Under the pieces are notes generated by a model. The model was not told where the DNA came from. It did no database searches and was given only the letters and a program-made list of their open reading frames with translations. The position numbers and the translations under genes are program-made. A stretch of DNA of 64,000 bases from Corydoras sp. C115 (taxonomy: Eukaryota; Chordata; Actinopteri; Siluriformes; Callichthyidae), in assembly GCA_019802505.1 (NCBI GenBank), contig JAFMOC010000082.1:682501-746500 (forward strand). The letters run 5' to 3'. This document shows positions 54,337 to 64,000 of this stretch, in pieces. Position 1 is the first letter of the stretch. Each line of letters begins with the position of its first letter.

Positions 54337-54640
54337 CACGTGGTTAGCACGTTCGCCTCTCAGTGCTAGGGATTCCCGGTTCGAATCCCAATCTGGGTGG
54401 AGTTTCCATGTTCTCCCCGTGTCCACGTGGGTTTCCTCCCACAGTCCAAAAACAGGGATCAAGGTCAAATTTATACAATGTTTGTTTGTGTGTGTGCCCA
54501 GCGATGGATTGGCACCCTGTCCTGGGTGTATCTGCCCAGCGCCTGAGGCATTCTCCCCTGGATAGACATGGGGGCCCCCCCAATACCCCCCCACCCCGTA
54601 ACCTTAGTACAGGATAAAGCAAATAATGGATGGATGCTTT
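54337..54640 (+). repeat. Family-A SINE, 5' truncated in box A
   Basis: It begins CGTGGTTAGCACGTTCGCC and ends with ATAATGGATGGATG. A C run lies near 54573-54597. Confidence 0.85.
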
Positions 54641-54990
54641 AAATTGTAGGCCCTGAATCTATAAGATATGAAAGTTCAACAATTTGAATGGAATCTGAAA
54701 AATGAATCAACTTTTCCATGACATTTCAATTTTTTTGGAAAAGGTCTGTATCTTCTCTCTGTGTGTGTATGAAGTTTTAAATCATTCCAATAGATGACAG
54801 AGCTGTAGAGAATTAACAATGGCGTCGGTGGAAGACTCGCGTTACAATCAACGAGCTGTGATTGAGTTCTTGTTTGAGGAGAAAGAAACGGTGATGAACA
54901 TCCATAAAGCGACTTAAACACGCGGGGAGTGCAGACACGGAGCTCCACGATCTCCCACGCCACCACCTCCGCCATGCTGACCCGCCTGAG
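54641..54990 (+). mobile_element. Mariner-like element 5' end with N-terminal transposase frame
   Basis: 54819-54917 encodes 32 residues, MASVEDSRYNQRAVIEFL and so on to IHKAT, then a stop. This resembles the first helix-turn-helix of mariner/Mos1-type transposases. The AT-rich sequence before it (about 54655-54760) recurs around 28885-29272. Frames past the stop are disrupted. Confidence 0.6.
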
Positions 54991-55210
54991 TGACGTCATA
55001 ACTGTGGACCGTCAGCATCGGCAGTGCGTCTGTGATGATCGAGGTTCTCGGATATTAAAGCAGAGTCTGTTCCAAATGCGTTCCACACAGTCTCACAGCA
55101 CAACATAACACTGACAGGAAACGATTAGTGAGGAGTCGGTTCTTTAAAGTGAACGAGGAGAGCCGGTTATTGATTGGGAGCCGTTTTGAGAGCCGATGTG
55201 GGCGGAGTCT

Positions 55211-55230
55211 GTGTATCTGCACTGAGCACA

Positions 55231-55282
<52 letters not shown>

Positions 55283-55323
55283 GTGAACACATACATACAC
55301 ACACAGTGAACACACACACAGAC

Positions 55324-55354
<31 letters not shown>

Positions 55355-55401
55355 CACGCAGTGAACACATACATACACACACAGTGAACACACACACAGA
55401 C

Positions 55402-55442
<41 letters not shown>

Positions 55443-55514
55443 GTGAACACATACACACACACACACACACGCAGTGAACACATACATACACACACAGTGA
55501 ACACACACACAGAC

Positions 55515-55559
<45 letters not shown>

Positions 55560-55594
55560 GTGAACACATACACACACACACAGTGAACACAGAC

Positions 55595-55625
<31 letters not shown>

Positions 55626-55983
55626 GTGAACACACACACAGACACATACATACATACACACACACAGTAAACACATACATACACACACACATACATAAAC
55701 ACACACACGAACAGTGAACACATACATACACACACAGTGAACACACACACAGACACATACATACACACAGTAAACACAAACACACACACAGTGAACACAT
55801 ACACACACACAGTGAACACACACATACACACAGTGAACACACACATACACACAGTGAACACACACACACACAGTGAACACATACACACACACAGTGAACA
55901 CACACATACACACAGTGAACACACACACACACAGTGAACACACACGAACACAGTGAACACATACATACACACACACGCAGTGA

Positions 55984-56014
<31 letters not shown>

Positions 56015-56312
56015 GTGAATACACACACACACACAGTGAACACATACACACAGTGAACATACACAAACACAGTGAACGCAAACACACACATACAGTGAAC
56101 ACACACACACACACAGTGAACACACACACACACACACAGTGAACACACACACGCACGCACAGTGAACACACGCACGCACAGTGAACACACACACACACAC
56201 AGTGAACACACACAAACACAGTGAACACACACAGTGAACACACACGCATGCATGCATGCACACACAGTGAACACACACACAAACACACAGTGAACACACT
56301 GAGAGAGAGAGA
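55211..56312. repeat. CA-rich minisatellite with CAGTGAACACA units
   Basis: More than 30 copies of a core CAGTGAACACA, spaced by variable CA, CATA and GCA runs. Higher-order blocks of about 90-130 bases repeat at the left (55275-55560). All minus-strand frames lack stops, which yields false Cys-Val-rich ORFs of about 400 codons. Confidence 0.95.
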
Positions 56313-56609
56313 GAGAGAAGTTTGCTCAATAATTAGAGAACTAAATAGCTGACTAGGTGAAGAAAATGAGTGACAGAAAGCATAATAAAGTTTGGACACA
56401 TTTTAGTGTGGTGGACAGTTCAAAGGCAGAGTGTAGACTGTGCAAATTTCATAACAATCCGGCTCCACAGACAACCTGCACATGCATGTTCGAACTGTTT
56501 ACTTATCAGTTCAATTATAAGATAAAAGAAGGTGCTAGTGGGTCAACTCCAACTGCTGCTGCTCCTACAATATCTGCTGCATAATCCAGTGGAGAGGATC
56601 CATGTTTTT

Positions 56610-56952
56610 CATTCATTATCTCCCGCTTTATCCTCTATTAGGGTCGCGGTGGGGTTCCCCATGCCCATCCAGGGGAGAACATCTCGGGCGCTGGGCCGAT
56701 AGACCCAGGACAGGGCGCCAATCCATCGCTGGGTACACACTCACTCAGACACACACTCTATATAGGGCAATTTTGAGAATTCAATTAACTTGATCCATGT
56801 TTTTGGACTGTGGGAGGAAACCGGAGAACCCGGAGGAAACCCACGCAGACACGGGGAGAACATGGAAACTCCACCCAGATGGGGATTCGAACCGGGAATC
56901 CTTAGCGCTGAGAGGCGAACGTGCTAACCACTAAGCCACCGTGCCGCCTAAC
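56610..56952 (-). repeat. Family-A SINE, young, with 14-bp target-site duplication
   Basis: Flanked by GGATCCATGTTTTT at 56596-56609 and 56953-56966. The empty site is visible in the related hAT copy at 29272-29610, where the same region is continuous. Close to the younger consensus. Confidence 0.95.
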
Positions 56953-57159
56953 GGATCCATGTTTTTATATTTTCTATTTTATTTTTGTAAAATAAAATCT
57001 GTTCCATGATACGTATGTACATAAAAACATACTATTAAAAATAAACATTCATAATGTGTTTTTACAGTAGTAATTAATTTTACACATAATTTGGTAATAA
57101 ACTGCTTTAAGCTCCAAAAAAGGGAGCCACTTGGGAGCCGAAAGAGTCGGCTCTTTTAT

Positions 57160-57365
57160 GACAGGGCACCAATACATCACTAGGCACACAGACACACACA
57201 CAGAAACACACTCTATATGAGGCAATTTAGAGCATTCAATTTACCTTGAATCCATGATTTTGGACTGTGGGAGGAAACTGGAGAACCCGGAGGAAACCCA
57301 CGCGGACATGGGGAGAACATGGAAACTCCACCCAGATTGGGATTCGAACCAGGAATCCCTCAATA
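57160..57365 (-). repeat. Family-A SINE, tail and head missing
   Basis: The body from GACAGGGCACCAATAC to AACCAGGAATCCCT only. It replaces the terminal end of the hAT relic. Confidence 0.75.
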
Positions 57366-57454
57366 TATAAATACTCAATATGAATCACCTATATATGTAA
57401 TGGAAATTTCAAAGGAGCCTTTTGGTATTTACCTAGGATGACGATTGTTTACTT

Positions 57455-57570
57455 GGCAGCATGGTGGCGCTGTGGGTAGTGCTGTTGCCTCAAAGCAAGA
57501 GACACAGTTTCAGTTCCCAGCAAGGGCAGCTGGAGCTCTGGTTTCTTTCCACAGTCTAAAGACTTTAAAG
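57455..57570 (+). repeat. tRNA-like SINE head of another type
   Basis: GGCAGCATGGTGGCGCTGTGGGTAGTGCTGTTGCC resembles a common fish SINE head (GGTGGCGCAGTGGGTAG type). The fragment ends after CCACAGTCTAAAGAC. Confidence 0.6.
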
Positions 57571-57587
57571 TCAGATAACTAGTAAGC

Positions 57588-57780
57588 AAGTAATTTATTT
57601 ATTTATATAGCGATTTTTTACAATAGTACATTGTCACAAAGCAGCTTTACAGAATGAAAAACCTTTAACCCCCCAAAGAGCAAGCTGAAGCGACAGTGGC
57701 AAGAAAAAACTCCCTGTTATGTTGATATTTTAAGGAAGAAACCTTGTGAGAACCAAAACCCAGTGGGGGACTCATAGTGT
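57588..57780 (-). repeat. Repeat D copy
   Basis: Reverse complement of the unit at 48737-48933, with TTTATATAGCG at the left and CCAGTGGGGGACTCAT at the right. Confidence 0.7.
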
Positions 57781-58195
57781 GTGTTTGTGTAAGTGAGTGT
57801 GTGCCCAGCAATAGATTGGGGCTCTGTCCTGGTTGTATCTGCCCAGCGCCCGAAATGTTCTCCCCTGGATGGGCTTACTGACCCTAGTAGAGGATAAAGT
57901 GGTAGATAATGGGTGGATGAATGAACTCAATAACAAAACAAAAAGTGTTAACAACATATTCTCCTTGTGCCTGCGTGGGTTTTTTTTCCGGATTCTCAGA
58001 TTCCCTCCCTCAGTCCAAAAACATGGATTCAAGGTAAACCGAATGCTCTAAATTGCCCTATATAGAATGTGTTTGTGTGTGCATAGCTAGATAGCTACAC
58101 CCTGTCCTGAGTGTAGCTATCCAGCGCCCGAGACCCCCTCCCCCTGCCAACCAAGTAGAGGATTAAGCGGAAGATAATGAATAAATGAATGATTA
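57781..58195 (+). repeat. Two family-A SINE 3' parts in tandem
   Basis: First unit about 57781-57925 (GTGTGCCCAGCAATAG to GATGAATGAA). Second unit about 57957-58195 (CTCCTTGTGCCTGCGTGGG to ATGAATG). Both lack the tRNA-like head. Confidence 0.75.
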
Positions 58196-58199
58196 AATG

Positions 58200-58450
58200 T
58201 TTATGTCTGTGCAAAGTTTCGTCCATCCGTCCATTTGTAGCGTCGGACACTGATGTTGGACGAGACAGCCTGGTTTACAATCGACGAGTGGTCTGTTTGA
58301 GGGATTTGGTTCTTTCCTTACCAAATTCACCCAGCCCATGCCTTTATGGCTCTTCCTTTGTGCACCAATGCACAATCATGCTGTTGGAGAAAAGGACCTT
58401 CCCCAAACTGTTTCAGTAAAGTTGGGAATACAATTGAAGTCCAAAAAGCT
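58200..58450 (-). mobile_element. Tc1-like transposase relic
   Basis: The complement aligns by eye with the plus-strand relic at 63106-63360 in its CCCAACTTTACTG, CATGATTGTGCATTGGTGCACAAAGG and TGTCCGACGC words. This corresponds to the region around the second Asp (xHDxAPxHKA) of Tc1 transposases. Heavily decayed. Confidence 0.5.
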
Positions 58451-58555
58451 TGATTTTTATTTACACCTTTGGCAATGGAATGAAATAAAACACCTGACTT
58501 CAATATTCCAGAGATGAGTCCCAGTACTTTGTTAAAAAATACAACTGAAATCAGA

Positions 58556-58605
58556 ATCAGAATACTTTATTAATCCCCAGGGGGTAATTGCAGTTATCAC
58601 AGGTG
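58556..58605 (-). repeat. LINE 3' tail fragment
   Basis: CAGAATACTTTATTAATCCCCAGGGGG is the reverse of the tail at 35688-35735. Confidence 0.6.
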
Positions 58606-58955
58606 CCCCATTTACAGGCACCTGTGTTACATATACAGAAGAAGAAGAATGAATAAAGAATTAAACAATTTGTGCAAAAACAGCAGCTTTGCAAAACAAA
58701 ACAGTAAACAAAGTATGTCATAGACAAAGAAAAGACATGAAATATCAACTGTTGTGCAAAAAAATAGCAATTATTTAAAAAACAAGGCAAATTCAAGTTT
58801 AAAGATATTTCATAATAAAAAAAATCCACACAATTAACAAACAAAAAAATACATCAATTCCAAAGCAGTATGATGGTTAAAATATTTATTGCACTTTTGT
58901 TAATTTAAAATAGTGTGATTGTTACCACACTGCCATGGACCTCACGGAATGGAGG
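58606..58955. other. Stretch without recognisable features
   Basis: AT-rich. It may be the continuing 3' UTR of the LINE tail at its left, but no coding block is seen. Confidence 0.35.
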
Positions 58956-59520
58956 GGCGGCACAGTGGCTTAGTGGTTCTATGTATTTAAGGTGACTTGA
59001 ATGCTGTAAATACGCACGGTGGCTTAGTGGTTCGCATGTTCGTTTCTCAGTGCTAGGGATTCCAGGTTCGAATCCCAATCTGGGTGGAGTTTCCATGTTT
59101 TCTTCGTGTCCACGTGGGTTTCCTCCAGGTTCTCCGGTTTCCTCCCACAGTCCAAAAACATGGATCAAGGTCAACTGAATTCTCCAAATTGCCCCATATA
59201 GAGTGCGTTTGTGTGAGTTAGTGTGTGCCCAGCGATAGATTGGTGCCCTGTCCTGGGTGTATCTGCTCAGCGCCCGAAACGTTCTCCCCTGAATGGGCAT
59301 GGGGAACCCCCCCCCCCCCCGCGACCCTAGTACAGGATAAAGCGGAAGATAATGGATGGATGGCTCTAAATTCCCCTTTATAGTCTGTGTGAGTGTTTGC
59401 CCAGCAATAGATTGGTGCCCTGGCCTGGGTGTACCTGCCCAGCGCCCGAAATGTTCTCCCCTGGATGGGTCCCCCCCGCGACCCTAATAAAGGATTAAGC
59501 AGAACACAATGAAGGAATGA
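58956..59520 (+). repeat. Compound of family-A SINEs
   Basis: A first head (GGGCGGCACAGTGGCTTAGTGG) is interrupted after 25 bases. A second head (CACGGTGGCTTAGTGG, 59017) continues as a full copy to GGATGGATGG near 59362. A third, headless copy (59363-59520) follows directly. Confidence 0.8.
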
Positions 59521-59544
59521 GTACACAAGCTCGAGTGTTTTTAG

Positions 59545-59770
59545 ACAATGGTTAAAAACATGATAATAAGGGTTTGATTCACATATGCATTTATTAAAAA
59601 CTGAAACGCTAATAAATTAAACATTTGTGTTGTAATCTAGTCCGGTTTTTAAGGTGAGCGCTGATCAGTTTTCTAGTTTCTCTAACAATCAAATACCGCA
59701 ATCTAGTGGCCAAATTACAGAATGTAGTTTATCAGGAATATAAATATATCAGGAAATATAATGTAATGTA
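59545..59770. repeat. Family-E element fragment
   Basis: GGGTTTGATTCACATATGC, TAATCTAGTCCGG and ATCTAGTGGCCAAATTAC occur in the same order as at 50200-50350. The terminal hairpin is missing. Confidence 0.55.
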
Positions 59771-60134
59771 TATCTATAAAATTATCTGGCATACCACATT
59801 GTGCTACTTTGTATACCCCAGTTTAAAACCACTGTTTTAGATGGATGATAAAATAGATGAAATATGATTTTAAACAATAAAATAGTTCTTTGAGCTGTTA
59901 TTTGATCTAAAGGATATAAAAATCTTGCTGTTTTGTTGCTGTAATGCTGTTGTAAATTGTTCAAATATTAAGACACTACGGTGATATAAATTCTCACACA
60001 GTAAAGGATCAGGTCTCTTATTATTGCTAAATTATTATACAGTTTCTCTTGATATGTGCGTATTTTTAAGGAAACATCATTTTCCTAAACAGTTAGGGTT
60101 TGATTCTCAACATTCTGCTTCATTATCAACCAAC

Positions 60135-63100
60135 TTACTCGACTGCAGAAGTGTCCCTAGTTGGGTCCAGCGCAAAAATGACCCTAATGCGTCCCACACA
60201 GATATCTGAAGCATCTTTGGTTTCTTTGCAGAGTTGCATCAGACTGAGGAATCCGTGTGGGAGGTTCTCCACCACAGTTAAGGTCACTGGCTGGTTCATG
60301 TTCCGCAGCTTTTTGGCAAACATCACTGAATCATCTAATAGGGCGTCTAATGCTGAAGCCTAAAAAAAAAAAAAAGAACAATATGATTTTAAGTTGCTTC
60401 TTTGTTTCACTGGTAGAGTGGAAGGAATGGCTTTAATATTAAGGAAACAAAAAATGCTGGCTGTAACAATGAGGATGGAATGGGGTGGAACATAAGAAAT
60501 GAAAAGATCAAAGAAAAACTTAGGGGAAAAATGTAAAGTGGAATTGAATGCAGTGTGAATATGGATTATAAAAGTACAGAAGGTCTGTATAAAGAAGACA
60601 TCACATATCAAGAGACTTTTGATACACAGATACCCAGAAGGATCATTGTTAGATAATAAAATTAATTGTTTCTCTATTTTATTTATGCTATACTGTTTTA
60701 TTTTTTATTATTATTAATCTTTGAGGTCCCAGAAAAGAGTTATATAAATGAAATGTAGTATTAAAATAGTTATTATTATTAAAATTATACATACTCGGAG
60801 ACACATACTCGGAGTCAAAGAAGTCAGTCATAGGAACTTATAACATTACAGGAAAAACCAGCTACATGGCAGAATTTTCAAATCTGATCATTATCCGAAC
60901 CCACACCCCCCAACTTTAAATTTAATTTTTTTTTTTATATCAGGAGGAGAAATGTGTTTCAAGTTGTTTCTCAAAGATGCTAAGTGACTCCGCCTTACGG
61001 ACAGAGTTCGGAAGATGGCTCCACCATTTTGCAGTGGTGAACACTACAGAGTGAGAATTAGCATCATGGTGAGGTGGAATCACCAGGAGACATTCATCAC
61101 TAGAGCAAAGTGAACGAGTTGGGGTGTATTTTGGAAATCTAGAGTGAAGGTAAGAGGGGGCAGATCCAGAGATTGTCCTGTAGGTCTGAGTCAGTGTCTT
61201 GTACTGAATGCAGCAACTACAGGGAGCCAATGGAGAGAGAGGAGTAGTGGAGTGACATGAGTTCACTTGAGCTGGTTGAACACAAGTCGGGCTGCAGAGT
61301 TTTGGATCAGTTGTAGAGGTCTGATTGTACAAGCTGGGAGACCTGCAAGCAGTGCATTATAATAATGGATTCGGGATAGGATGAGGACTTGAACTAACAG
61401 CTGAGTAGCATGTTCAGTCAAAATTCTAAAGAAAATATCATAACAACATTATAGATTACATGAGGTCATTTAGCCGACGCTTTTATCCAAAACAACACAC
61501 AAGTAATCAGTACTTGGTTGGGGTCAGAACATAGGGTTGATACAGCATCCCTGGAGCAATGAGGGTTAAGGGTCTGACCCAAGGACATTGGTAACTTCAG
61601 TAGGCCTAGGATTTGAAACCCCAACAGCATGTGCTAACCTGCTATAAACTACCACAATTACCAATCAAAGGTGGCTTTTAATTACATTTGAAGGTTAAGC
61701 GTTTAGCCATTGAACTTGTAATGTCATCCAGCCTGCATGTGCTACAGTGTGACATGTTCTGTATTCCCATAACATGTGCTCATACTGTTGACACAACATA
61801 ACCGAACACGGCCCGTTCAGAATGCTGTCGTAAATAAAGCACTATTTAAAAACCACATTCACAAAACGCTGCTTGTGACGTTTCAAAAAATTATTTAGTA
61901 GTTTATCCTTATTTTAGATTTTTAGTTTTCATTAAGGGTGGCACGGTGGCTTAGTGGTTAGCATGTTCTCCTCTCAGCACTAGGGATTCCCATTTCGAAT
62001 CCCCATATGGGTGGAGTTTCCATGTTCTTTCTGTGTACGCATGGGTTTCCTCCGGGTTCTCCGGTTTCCTCCCACAGTCCAAAAACATGGATCAAGGTCA
62101 ACTGAACTCTACAAATTGCCCCATATAGAGTGTGTTTGTGTGTGAGTGAGTGTGCTCAGTGAAAGATTGGTGCCCTGTCCTGGGTGTAGCTGCCCAGCAC
62201 CCAAAATGTTCTCGCCTGGATGGGCATGGGGAACCCCCTCACAGATGGATGGATGGAATGGATAGTTTTAATTAAAAGGTAAAATTCTGGAACTTAATAT
62301 TCACCAGGATGTGGTTATTATTCATTTATTCATTATCTCCCGCTTTATCCTCTATTAGAGTCGCGGTGGGGTTCCCCATGCCCATCCAGGGGAGAACGTC
62401 TCGGGCGCTGGGCAGATAGACCCAGGACAGGGTGCCAATCCATCGCTGGGCACACACTCACTCACACATACACAATCTATAAGGGGCAATTTTTTTGAGA
62501 ATTCAATTGACTTAATCCATGTTTTTTGGACTGTGGGAGGAAACCGGAGAACCCGGAGGAAACCCACGCAGACACGGGGAGAACATGGAAACTCCACCCA
62601 GATGGGGATTGGAACCGGGAATCCCTAGTGCTGAGAGGCGAACGCGCTAACCACTAAGCCTCCGTGCCGCCTGTGGTTATTATTAGTATTGTTATTATTC
62701 ATCCATTATCTTCCGCTTTATCCTCTATTAGGGTTGTGGGGGGGTTCCCCATGCCCATCCAGGGGAGAACGTTTCGGGCGCTGGGCAAATACACCCAGGA
62801 CAGGGCACCAATCTATCACTGGGCACACACTCACTCACAATCTGGGTGGAGTTTCCATGTTCTCCCTGTGTCTGTGTGGGTTTCCTCCAGGTTCTCCGGT
62901 TTCCTCCCACAGTCCAAAAACATGGATCAAGGTCAATTGAATTCTCCAAATTGCCCCATATATTGTGTGTGTGTGTCTGTGTCAGTGATTGGCGTCCTCT
63001 TCTGGGTGTATCTGCCCAGAGCCTGAAACGTTCTACCCTGGATGGACATGGGGAACCCCCCAGCGACCCTAATAGAGGATAAAGCGGAAGATAATGGATG

Positions 63101-64000
63101 GATGTATGCTCCCAACATTGTGGGGACTGTTTTTTTCCAGCATGACCTTGTCCCAGTGCACAAACCAAGGTCCAAACAGACATGAAAGGGTTTTGTGTGA
63201 AAGAACGTAACTGGCTCACACAGAGCCATGACCCTCAGCCTAATCAAAACATTTCAGAATGAATTTAGAACACTGATTGTGAACCAGACTCTCTAGTCCA
63301 ACATCAAAATTTGACCCCAAAAGAAGGTCATTCTGAATGAATGGGCAAACATTCCACAGATACTAAAAATATTTTTTTAAAGTTGGGATGAACAAATCCC
63401 AAATGATCTTGAGATGTCATAAAAGCTCCTGTGTGGCATGCGAGGCATGGTAGCTTAGTGGTTAGCAAGTTCGCCCCTCAAAGCTGGGGATCCAGGTTCG
63501 AATCTCAATCTGGGTGGAGTTTCCATGTTCTCCCAGTGTCTACGTGGGTTTCCTCCGGGTTCTCCGGTTTCCTCCCACAGTCCAAAAACATTATTACATT
63601 CATTGAATGCTCTAAATTGCCCCATATAGAGTGTGTTTGTGTGTGTGAGTGTGTGCCCAGCGATAGATTGCCGCCCTGTCCTGGGTGTATCTGCCCAGCT
63701 CCTAAAACTCCACCCCCAACCCTGGTAGAGGATTAAGTAAAGATAATGAATTAATGAAAGAATGAATGGAAATTCTTCTCAGAACCATACTGCAAAATAT
63801 AGACATGGGTATGTCTGTACCAACTGCAAAATGACATCGCGACTTCAATGGTCTATTGTTCAACAAGAGGATAATCCGAGAACCAAACTTTATATTGTAC
63901 ATCCATCCAAACTTCATTTTTGATATTCTGGTTCTTACCACTAGATGGACGGGTGGCAAACCCTTGAGCAGGCTGTCAGGTGCAAGCAAAGGAGACACAA
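60135..64000 (-). CDS. lipe: Hormone-sensitive lipase, last two exons (5' part beyond window)
   Basis: Hormone-sensitive lipase hydrolyses diacylglycerol and cholesteryl esters during lipid mobilisation. Two exons are visible. The one at 64000-63939 continues past the window edge and encodes VSPLLAPDSLLKGLPPVHLV. The last one, 60359-60135, has 75 codons including TAA. It encodes ASALDALLDDSVMFAKKL, then VVENLPHGFLSL and CKETKDASDICVGRIRVIF. By homology to mammalian LIPE, the Asp of ALD (residue 5 of the last exon) and the His of LPHGF (residue 35) are catalytic acid and base; the Ser lies outside the window. The donor CAC/TTACC-type GTG|GTAAGA and the acceptor TTTTTAG are sound. Mammals have Pro after ALD; here it is Ala. 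The tail after RIRVIF is short. The 3.6-kb last intron holds six mobile-element blocks. Confidence 0.94.
60780..61380 (-). mobile_element. LINE 3' end in the last lipe intron
   Basis: The minus-strand frame encodes TYRTISGSAPSYLHSRFPKY, SDECLLVIPPHHDA and FTTAKWWSHLPNSV. It is the best-preserved of the three copies, with an open frame of 130 codons. It is in the same orientation as lipe. Confidence 0.8.
61450..61640 (-). repeat. Family-B SINE, truncated
   Basis: The tail CATTTAGCCGACGCTTTTATCC is at the left. GCATCCCTGGAGCAATGAGGGTTAAGGGTC follows. Box B is partly preserved (GGATTTGAAACCCC) and box A is lost. Confidence 0.75.
61936..62262 (+). repeat. Family-A SINE
   Basis: Full head (GGGTGGCACGGTGGCTTAGTGG), older-type body (GGATCAAGGTCAA) and a tail of GATGG repeats. 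In the last lipe intron. Confidence 0.88.
62323..62671 (-). repeat. Family-A SINE, young, with 13-bp target-site duplication
   Basis: Flanked by TGTGGTTATTATT at 62310-62322 and 62672-62684. Full length, younger markers. Confidence 0.94.
62700..63104. repeat. Fold-back family-A SINE, about 405 bp
   Basis: The minus-strand tail half (62700-62838) is joined directly to a plus-strand copy that starts in the body (AATCTGGGTGG, 62839) and runs to its tail at 63104. The outer arms of about 140 bases are inverted repeats. No tRNA-like head. Confidence 0.85.
63106..63360 (+). mobile_element. Tc1-like transposase relic
   Basis: CTCCCAACATTGTGGGGACTG and the following sequence up to CAAACATTCCACAGATAC follow the layout of Tc1 transposase from the second Asp block (CAGCATGACCTTGTCCCAGTGCACAAA) past the DxNPIE block (CCTCAGCCTAATC). 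Stops and frameshifts throughout. Confidence 0.6.
63444..63760 (+). repeat. Family-A SINE
   Basis: The head GGCATGGTAGCTTAGTGG, box B GGTTCGAATCTC, then the body and the tail AAGATAATGAATTAATG. It lies about 180 bases from the lipe exon at 63939. Confidence 0.85.

Larger units (their letters stand above)
55130..57160 (+). mobile_element. hAT-type element relic with BED zinc-finger N-terminus
   Basis: The ends carry GAGTCGGTTC/GGAGCCG words like those at 29272-29610. The frame 56366-56584 starts MSDRKHNKVWTHFSVVD and SKAECRLCKFHNN, a BED finger with CxxC but no clear His pair. It then becomes Ala/Thr-rich and stops, so most of the transposase is absent. A 1.1-kb CA-rich minisatellite occupies the 5' part and a young SINE (56610-56952) the 3' part. 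Confidence 0.65.

Noticed and set aside
55055..56399. Three overlapping minus-strand ORFs of 380-424 codons, Cys/Val-rich
   Set aside because: They are translations of the CA-rich minisatellite; all frames are open because the repeat has no stop codons. No domain or splice support.
77..63760. Many ORFs of 60-130 codons with phrases such as HVFGLWEETGEP or MFSPCPRGFPPGSPVSSHSPKTW
   Set aside because: These are family-A SINE sequence in several frames; the same words recur at every copy on both strands.

Overview
This is a stretch of a teleost fish nuclear genome. The evidence is intron-split vertebrate genes with fish-type apolipoprotein A-IV sequences, and a dense load of fish-type SINEs, LINE 3' ends and Tc1/hAT transposons. 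The SINEs resemble the DANA/Mermaid group, which might suggest an otophysan such as a catfish, but the species cannot be fixed from sequence alone.

Five protein-coding genes can be read exon by exon. (1) An apolipoprotein A-IV-like gene on the minus strand (2647-3524; 237 aa). (2) A second apoA-IV-like gene on the plus strand (7236-10183; 245 aa), head-to-head with the first. Both have an HNF4-type DR1 motif at nearly the same spacing from a TATA-like box. (3) tomm40, minus strand, nine coding exons (14938-26386; 336 aa), with a probable non-coding first exon and promoter near 27.8 kb. (4) A ddx6-type DEAD-box RNA helicase, minus strand, twelve coding exons (35771-46963; 484 aa, all motifs intact). 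(5) The last two exons of hormone-sensitive lipase (lipe), minus strand (60135 to beyond 64000). In tomm40, ddx6 and both apoA-IV genes the exon lengths sum to an exact multiple of three, ending in one stop.

Functionally, the apoA-IV genes (lipid transport) and lipe (lipid mobilisation) share the locus with a mitochondrial import pore and a P-body helicase. In human, APOE-TOMM40 and LIPE lie on 19q13, whereas APOA4 and DDX6 lie on 11q23. The window therefore mixes markers of the two human apolipoprotein regions.

The rest is mostly mobile DNA. One tRNA-derived SINE (family A here) is present in about 50 whole, truncated, split, tandem or fold-back copies, in an older and a younger subfamily; several young copies keep 13-15 bp target-site duplications. 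Other elements are a second SINE that shares its tail with a LINE, relics of at least three LINE lineages, a Tc1 element with both ends inside a ddx6 intron, a hAT-like element expanded by nested insertions, a BED-finger hAT relic carrying a 1.1 kb CA-rich minisatellite, a polypurine minisatellite in tomm40 intron 1, and many microsatellites. Long open frames in the minisatellites and SINEs are not genes. I found no rRNA, functional tRNA or CRISPR, and no convincing novel multigene system. The most unusual material is structural: fold-back SINEs, a 453-bp intronic duplication ending in a palindrome inside a SINE, and a perfect 22-bp hairpin in an unidentified ORF.
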